The translations under genes and the position numbers were made by a program. A stretch of DNA of 64,000 nt, taken from positions 41,553,373-41,617,372 of the forward strand of contig JBANSL010000008.1 of the NCBI GenBank assembly GCA_037127255.1. The letters run 5' to 3'. Of the stretch, positions 57,537 through 64,000 are shown one piece after another. Numbering within the stretch: the first letter of the stretch is position 1; the number at the start of each line of letters is the position of its first letter. Under the pieces are notes generated by a model. The model did no database searches and had not been told where the DNA came from. It saw only the letters and a list, made by a program, of their open reading frames with translations. This DNA comes from Persicaria tinctoria (taxonomy: Eukaryota > Streptophyta > Magnoliopsida > Caryophyllales > Polygonaceae).

Positions 57537-60426
57537 TGTAAAGGCCGAATATATTTTATATATTATTTTATTATGATTTAATTAAATATATATTAATTAT
57601 AATAGCTGGAGAAAACTCGTCCTCGAGCACAAATTTGATCCAAAAAAAAATCGTTCCGGCATAATTTTAAAACTTGAGATTTTGACAGATTCCATTTTCA
57701 CCTTCGGGCTTCGAGTAGAGAAATTTAATTTAATACGAATCGTTTGAGAATTATTTAAAGATTTCGGTTTGAAATTTCGCTAGAGTCGAGATTAACGGGT
57801 TTTGAATTTGAATGTCGGGTATATTATCTTTGCATTTAGGTTGGGACACATATGTATTCCTCTCTTTTTCTTTTGTTTCTTTCTCCTCTCTCTCTCCCTC
57901 TCTCTCAGACTACTGTTCAGATTCCCTTTCCCATTTACCATTTCCAACTAGCAACAATTGTTCCCTCCCTTCTTTGTCCTTGCCTGAAACCGCCAGACCT
58001 CTCACCCTATATGGCCTCCCCTCCTGCAACTTCTTATTTGTTTTCTTCTCTTACATTTCACCTTGCAAAACACACGAAACTTTCTCTGCATTCCACAGGA
58101 AAACCCAGGGGCGCCACCACTGAGAATTGGCCACACCTTCCCCCATTTTGCTTCACCACCGCCAGAAACCATCACCGAATCCTCCACCATCACCAGTCGC
58201 CGCCGATATGGAGAAGAACTCCGTCCGTGAAGCCACCACTGATAGTTGGCGGTTACCGGAGCAATAGCTTCGCCGCCGCCGAGGAGAAGCCACACCCAGC
58301 TCCCTGTTCTTGCCGAAGAGAAGAAGAAGATGACAAAGCACAGGCAACTTAGGAGCCTTCTCACACCCGCCGGAAACCCCACGAGCATCCCCCTCCTCTG
58401 TTTGAATCCGGCACGGTAAACCTTTGATTTCTCTGTTCTTTGTTTCAAACCTACGTAAAAGTGGATTTTTAAGCCTTTCCCACCGTCCTAGGCCAAGAAC
58501 GAGCAGTTCCTCTTGTCGACGGAGCTTAATCAATTCCGAGCGCAGCACCTCGCTCCCTTGTTTCGTTCGAAGGCGCCAAGAAAGCTTTCCCCTCCGCCAT
58601 TGCAGCCGGAGCTTCCCTCGGAGTCGGAATCGCGCACCTCGGTAATCTCCCTATTTCTCCCTCTCATTTACTCGCGTTTTACTCTCTTGGTCTCGGGTGA
58701 GGTCGGAAATCTGAGTCGGTCGGGGTGGGAGAGTCTCGGGTTGGGAAGGAGGCCGCCGGCGCCTGGATCTTCTTCTTCTTCTCTTCGATTTTCCGAGCGG
58801 CGTTGAGCAGAGACGGGTTTGGGTTCTCTTTTCCTTTTCTGTTGAACCGGGTTTTAGTGGGTTATTTGGGTTCGATTTTGAGAAAAGGTTTGGGTCTTGG
58901 GCTTTTGGGGATGGGCCTTCAGTTGCTTAAATTGTTATTGATGTTGTTACATTATGGGTTATTTCCTGTTACAATTATTATATGTAGTATTATATGATAG
59001 GTTTTACATAATTATTGTTAGTTTTTATATAATGATTTTGAAATAAGAAACACGCCGGAGTTATTTTAATGGTATAAATTCGCAAGTTGATTAAAGGTTT
59101 AAATGTTTAATGTCGGAATTTGGCCAAGTATGATTTGAGAAATTATTTTAAAAATTAGTTGACGTAATTTGGGATTTAAGAGTTTGGAAAATATGGTTGG
59201 TACGATTTTATCAATGGGGTTGATTGGAAGTAAACGATTTTGGTTGATGTTGATCGTAACGGAAAGGTTTTTGAAACGGTTTCACTATCGGTTGGTTTTG
59301 AGTATGTTGAGAACTTGGATTTCGTGCGTATGAATGTTGGTCTGGTGGCTTATGGAAATGGCTTGATGATAGGTGTGTATTGCTTTTGGATTGCTTTGGA
59401 CTTGCATTGGGCCCTTGCTTGTATTATCCTGCTGTTCTGCATCTCCAGGTAAGTTCCCTAGGGGGCTTACTCAGGTTGGACATTCATGCCTATTGTTGCA
59501 TTTTATGTTAGGTGTTGCATATGCATAAAAGCATGAACATGTAGTATCCTGTGTAGGTTGCACTAATTGGATGAGCATCCGCTTACTTTATGCGTTTGAA
59601 AAGAGAACGGCCGTTATCTGAGTCTTAAGAGTTGTTGCTAGGGTCATTGGGGCATTCGTGTTTCATATCGTTTTGGTCCCAGTCGAGTCTTATATATGAT
59701 CTGGTTGCGGCGGTGACCGAGCGTCCTACCTGGGCTGCTTCGGAGTGAGGTACGGATAGATAGGGTGCGGCACCGACCGAGCGTCCTACCTGGGCTGCTT
59801 CGGAGCGAGGTACGGACATATATGCCCAGAGTGGGCACAGATCAGGGATATGCCTTTTGGCATTGTCTTGGGCCACTTACGGTATTTCTGCTTATTATTA
59901 CAACTAGGAGCATGCTAGTGTGTTTGACTTTTGTACTGCATTAAAGCATCTTTATTAGGTATAGCACATACTATGTGGCCTCAGCGAGGACTGCCGGTCC
60001 CGCATGAGTGGCTCGATTTGACTCCTTTCCCCGTTCTTCTTTTAAAGGTATTTTTTGCAGATTTGAGTGTTTGATGTCTATATGACGGGGTTCCCTTTTA
60101 GCGAATCGAAGAACCTGGTTAATTCTATAATTCGTTATAAATGATAATCACCCACTTATGATTTGATTTTGACCCGGCTCTACCGTGGCACTTGTATCTT
60201 TACCTTGCTTCCGCTTTACTTCCGTTTGAAATGGATTCCACGACATAGTCTTAGGACAGGTTAAGGGTACCCAATGGCCCTTCGAGGTTTTTTAGGGTTT
60301 GAAATCCCTCTTTCTACTAATCTTAAATGAGTTTGAAACCTCGACCCGTACTTGGATTGCAAGATCCGAACAAGGGGTTTTATCCCTTGAAACGTAACCC
60401 GGAAATCATAATTCTGGGCCGTTACA
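57537..60426 (+). repeat. 3' LTR, full length (2,890 bp)
   Basis: Begins TGTAAAGG and ends CGTTACA before the ACCAT duplication. It contains the extra 1.23 kb missing from the 5' LTR, including a 60-bp tandem duplication at 59,707-59,826. Confidence 0.92.
59707..59826 (+). repeat. 60-bp tandem duplication within the 3' LTR
   Basis: Two copies of a unit containing CGAGCGTCCTACCTGGGCTG followed by CTTCGGAG.GAGGTACGGA, at 59,707 and 59,767. Deleted from the 5' LTR. Confidence 0.85.
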
Positions 60427-61090
60427 ACCATGTTCATTTATCATACCTAGAATATTCCCTAAATTGAGTTGGATCGATAGACGAGTTACCTGCTGCCAAT
60501 AAGCCTTGCAATGGGATGCGCTTGTCAATTTCCTTGCTAACCATCCTTGTGGACATTTCGTCGAGCAGTTTGCGTGCGGCTGGAGTAAGGAGCTTCTCTG
60601 AGATAGAAGAGACATTCTCTACGTTGAAGGCATTCAAATCAATTTGTACCTCCTTTGGAATCATCATCGTCATCGCTCCACAGCCTCTTAATAGCCAATG
60701 TCTTGCCCTTTTCATCGGTTCTAACTTGTTACCCTCTCACCTTCTTCGACCTCTTCGAGTCGTCCCCAACAAACTCAAACAACTGCGCTCTCTTTTTCTG
60801 TTTCGAGGAGAGCGAATTGCTGCGGGTGGTGGTGATGGTGGTGAGGGAGTTGACAGGGGCGACTTGGTCCGTTGTTTGGGCTCGACAGCAATCCTTCACC
60901 GGCCATCGAAATCGGGGGAGGCAGAGTGTGGCTTCGTCCGGCCACCAAAATCGCGAGAGAGATAGAGAGCGAGGGAGTCAGGCGAGGTCGATGAAGGAGA
61001 GAGAGCACAGAGACCATCAGAGGTTGAGAGAGATCGACGAGGGCACCAGATCTGACGGAGGTGGAAGGGAAAGTAAAGGGGCACCGAGAC
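60427..61090 (-). other. Unidentified exon-like fragment
   Basis: The minus strand from about 60,700 to 60,433 is open and looks protein-like: NAFNVENVSSISEKLLTPAA, KLLDEMSTRMVSKEIDKR, PLQGLLAAGNSSIDPTQFRE. Just upstream (about 60,790-60,680) another frame gives FVGDDSKRSKKVRG and EKGKTLAIKRLWSDDDDD, suggesting a frameshift inside one coding region. Left of it lies the LTR element, inserted at ACCAT. I do not recognise the family. The upstream 60,800-61,090 region is GA-rich and CT-rich, like a plant 5' leader. It could be exon 1 of a gene whose later exons lie beyond the inserted hAT and LTR elements, or a separate relic. Confidence 0.4.
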
Positions 61091-62230
61091 TTAAAAAAAA
61101 TTGAATGGGTGTTAGTACTGCGAATTTAATAAGTTAATTAGGATGTTAATAACCTAATTAAATTAGCAAAAGGTGATATTTTATCAAAATTTCTCTAATT
61201 TATTTACATTATATATTAGATATATTATAATAATATGAAAATGATATAGCCAAATAATATAAATTTGGATAAAAAAAAATCCTTATATTATATCAATATA
61301 TAATATGTGTCAAAACGTGAATGTCTCATCTTCATACTTTCCTAGATGGAAACAATTGTATACATAATTGTAGAGTGTTTTTTTTCAGCATTCTAAGTTT
61401 TTTCAGCAAGTTGATTGGTTACTTTGAGTATTAAACAAATATTTGTTGTGGTAATGGGTTGGAAGGTAAGACCAAAAAATTTGGTAGTTCGGCTACATAT
61501 TACACAAACGCTACGTGAATAGAGTTTTAAGAATTTGTGGATGGAGAGCACATAAAAATGTCGGAGAAGAAATATTCATGTAATAAACTTAAAAGTAAAA
61601 AAAAATGCTTCATCCGTCTCTAAATATAGGTCATTTTATTTATTTGGCATGTTTTTTAAGAAGCTATTTGGATAAAAATAAAACTAAAGGAAAAATAAAG
61701 TATAATGTCTTTTAAAAAAAAACCCGTTTATTTATTAATCAAAGTGAATGGAAAAAGTTTCTGGAATTTTCAAATAGATCAAGTTTATCCCATGTAACAA
61801 CTCATAGTTTATCTCGTAAAAATCCTTTCATCAATTAATTTAAAAAATTGAAAACACTCAAACTTGATTTATTACAAATTTCAGGAACAAGTTTATCGAG
61901 TTTCATCACTTAATAATTAAAGAAAAGTTCAAAAAACCATTTCACTTATTTAAAGAAAAATTAAAAAATCACAAAATTTATATGTGAATTGATTAATTAA
62001 TAAAATGTCACATAGAACCTCAATCAATAGGCAATTAAGACGACATGTGGTGTAAGAGACTCTTTCTTTATTGTAAGTATCAATACGATATAATCAAATT
62101 ATGATAATTAATATAAAATCTTTTACATAACTGTATGCTTGTATACTTATTTTTGGATATTTGGATATATAACAATTAAGAGATCTTTTTAAAGGAACGG
62201 TTAAAGTACGTGCAACTTGAAATCAACATA
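61091..62230. other. AT-rich intergenic DNA
   Basis: No gene seen. A CATCCGTCTCTAAATATAGG phrase at about 61,613 resembles one end of a Stowaway-type MITE, but its partner end was not found. Confidence 0.3.
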
Positions 62231-62466
62231 CTCCCTCCGTTCCAAAATACATGGGTTTTTAGTTTTCGGCACGTTTTTTAAGGAATGAAAAACTATATGA
62301 AATATTATTTTTTTTACTTAAATTTTTTATATAATTTGATACTTATTAGTAATAAGTATCAAATGATATAAAAATTTTGATTAAAAAAATAATATTTCAT
62401 TGAGTTTTTCGCTCCTTAAAAAACGTGTCAAAAAAGAAAAGCTCATGTATTATGGAACGGAGGTAG
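62231..62466. mobile_element. Stowaway-type MITE (Tc1/mariner)
   Basis: Ends CTCCCTCCGTTCCAAAATAC and, inverted, CTACCTCCGTTCCATAATAC, flanked by TA on both sides (62,229-62,230; 62,467-62,468). Arms are mirrored throughout, with a central palindrome ATACTTATTAGTAATAAGTAT. 236 bp, no coding capacity, typical of plant Stowaway elements. Confidence 0.88.
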
Positions 62467-62468
62467 TA

Positions 62469-62619
62469 TAATATATCTTTCACATAAAGAATTGATTTAC
62501 CATAAAATAAATTATTTCAAAATTAGTGGGTTATTGTTTAAGAATAATTAAAGAGGCTTATTTATATTAAATTTATTTAAATTGTAAGAAAAACGCACAC
62601 GGTGCGGGTACTGAACTAG
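62469..62619 (+). mobile_element. Helitron 3' end fragment
   Basis: CGCACACGGTGCG hairpin followed by GGTACTGAACTAG, next base T, at 62,594-62,619, a canonical Helitron 3' terminus. The upstream limit is nominal because no 5' end was found. Confidence 0.5.
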
Positions 62620-63850
62620 TTTCTTATAACAAGCGAGAACGCCTTTCTGATTTTATATGCTTCATTATTCATATTTATATTTAATGTCACAAACACTATA
62701 CAATCAAACTTTTTCTTGTTTCTATAAATTCTTAAAAATTTAATATATTTATATATATATTTTTTTCTATTAATTCTTAAAATTTAATATATTGACTTTG
62801 TAATAAAGAGTGATGATGTTTATACAAATTTATATGATATATCATATTAACTTTAAAGAAAGTATTTGGTTAAATATTCATACATATAACTTTTTTTGCT
62901 AAATGTCCAACTTAACCATCACTTTCAAATTTTTTTGTAATCCCTATACTACCTTTGCCTATTAAATTATACGCGCCACCGTCCTCCTCTCTCAAGGTTC
63001 GTGTCGTGTTATACGGGTATCCGACACGAAACCGTTTCGTGTTTTCGTGTCGGATATCCGGTACTTATTGTGTCTGTTATGACCGAAGGTCGGATAGGGA
63101 AGGCTTAGGCCTTCAATGGAGAATTTGATGGAGGAAGGAGAAGAAGGAAGAGTACAGAGAGGGAGAGAGGAGTAGGAGATAAGAAGAAGATAGGTTTTGT
63201 AATATTCATCGATACCCCTACAATACAATCTATAGGTATTTTTATATCAAATACACATTTTCTTTTAATTACATTTATAATCCCCTAGTATTAATCTAGT
63301 TCCTAACATTACCTACCCCTTATAAAAGCATTGTCCTCGATGCTTAGGAGGTAAAATGTGCAAATAGCAAAAACAATAGAAAAGACACTAGCAACATTGT
63401 CTAGAAACTTTCTTCCTGATTTCCATGAAAGTAGCAAATTTGCTTCATGTATCCACTTTGCAGCCGATGTTCACTTCAACCCATCTTGAGCACTCTATTG
63501 ACCTTAACCCAACAACACTTGCAACCCAAGGTATGACAGCAAGTTGAAAATTTTGTAATTTGCAGCTCCTGGGAATAAGGCATTTCCATCTCCTCTGAAA
63601 ACAAGATATGAAAGCAAGTTGAAAATTTTGTTTTGCTGCTTGCATTGCTGTCCAATAATAGAAATTAATCCACCAATATTCCCACAAAAAATCAGCACAC
63701 TTCCTAGTGTTGCCTTTACTATATATAGTAGCTGCTCAGAGGAACAACCTTCCTCGTGTCCTAAATTTAGGCCATCCTTCACCGTGCACTCTACAATCTT
63801 CCACAAAACTGCTGAGTCTTCTAACCAACATGATCGAGCAAAACATTGAC
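62620..63850. other. AT-rich DNA and edge of an unidentified repeat
   Basis: 63,000-63,065 is built of CGTGTCG/CGACACG mirrored motifs, a dispersed plant repeat type. About 63,300-63,360 carries CCTACCCCTTATAAAAGCA and CATTGTCCTCGATGC. No ORF has a recognisable domain. Confidence 0.3.
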
Positions 63851-63976
63851 CTCGGCGTGTCACCAGCAAGAGATCGGTATCCCCCGGATTGAAAACCAAA
63901 CCCAAACTAACATCTCGGCGTCTCCCCGGCAAGGGATCAATACCACCCGGATCGAAAAGCAAATCCAAACCAATGC
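63851..63976. repeat. 63-bp imperfect direct duplication
   Basis: Two copies, at 63,851 and 63,914, of a unit starting CTCGGCGT and containing CCGGATTGAAAA / CCGGATCGAAAA and CAAACC. An open minus-strand frame across it (63,504-63,968) has no recognised domain. Confidence 0.7.
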
Positions 63977-64000
63977 CCGTTTCTAAAATTGAAATGTCTT

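Larger units (their letters stand above)
50572..60426 (+). mobile_element. Large non-autonomous LTR retrotransposon (LARD-like), 9.86 kb
   Basis: Two directly repeated LTRs (50,572-52,263 and 57,537-60,426) enclose 5.27 kb. A 5-bp duplication ACCAT lies at 50,567-50,571 and 60,427-60,431. The second LTR begins TGTAAAGG and ends CGTTACA; the first begins TATAAAGG (TG mutated). A primer-binding site follows the first LTR. No protease, integrase, reverse transcriptase or RNase H can be read, so replication would need a helper element. Orientation follows from the primer-binding site. Confidence 0.9.

Noticed and set aside
60427..60800. GeBP/DUF573 assignment from AIKRLWSDDD
   Set aside because: Only a few residues fit and the following sequence does not match the domain; left as unidentified.

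Overview
This is eukaryotic nuclear DNA from a flowering plant, most likely a eudicot: it has many short exons with GT/AG introns, plant-only gene families (DUF506, ALOG, plant EXO70A1, plant DDB2) and plant-type transposons of every major class. It is mostly a nested transposon landscape around one apparently intact host gene. The species cannot be named from the sequence.

Layout. 1-0.7 kb: decayed DUF506 gene (minus). 0.9-3.3 kb: LINE fragment LINE-0 (minus). 3.3-4.4 kb: 3' end of a gypsy-type LTR element. 6.1-15.3 kb: degenerate CACTA-like element (CACTA-1) with a foldback subterminal repeat, a tRNA-like cloverleaf, a Transposase_24-like fragment and a relic of an ALOG-domain gene. LINE-1 (6.26 kb, 16-bp target duplication) is inserted into it. 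15.3-24.65 kb: LINE-3, split by a 4,370-bp CACTA element (CACTA-2) that has perfect 20-bp termini and a TTA duplication and carries a multi-exon piece of EXO70A1. 24.65-29.12 kb: two Mutator-like elements side by side, bounded by three copies of one 9-bp target.

29.57-35.41 kb (plus): a 14-exon gene for a WD40 protein of the AMBRA1-like family, reconstructed as 764 residues with every splice phase closing. It is the only gene here that looks functional, and it has transposons on both sides.

36.3-46.9 kb: Helitron cluster. LINE-2 (6.63 kb, 15-bp duplication) sits inside the last bases of Helitron-1. Helitron-4 starts head-to-head with Helitron-1, and Helitron-3 has broken into the 5' end of Helitron-2. 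A GATGCCATTTTT-rich array with a second tRNA-like sequence follows. 47.6-48.4 kb: the last three exons of a DDB2 relic (minus). 49.0-50.5 kb: hAT-type element. 50.6-60.4 kb: 9.86-kb LTR retrotransposon with unequal LTRs and no pol. 60.4-61.1 kb: unidentified exon-like fragment (minus). 61-64 kb: AT-rich DNA with a Stowaway-type MITE, a Helitron end and a short direct repeat.

How it fits together: no pathway or gene cluster is visible. What the window records is the order of transposon insertions and repeated capture or decay of host gene pieces (ALOG, EXO70A1). LINE-1 and LINE-2 belong to one family with an unusual ORF1 and an 8-nt ORF1/ORF2 overlap.
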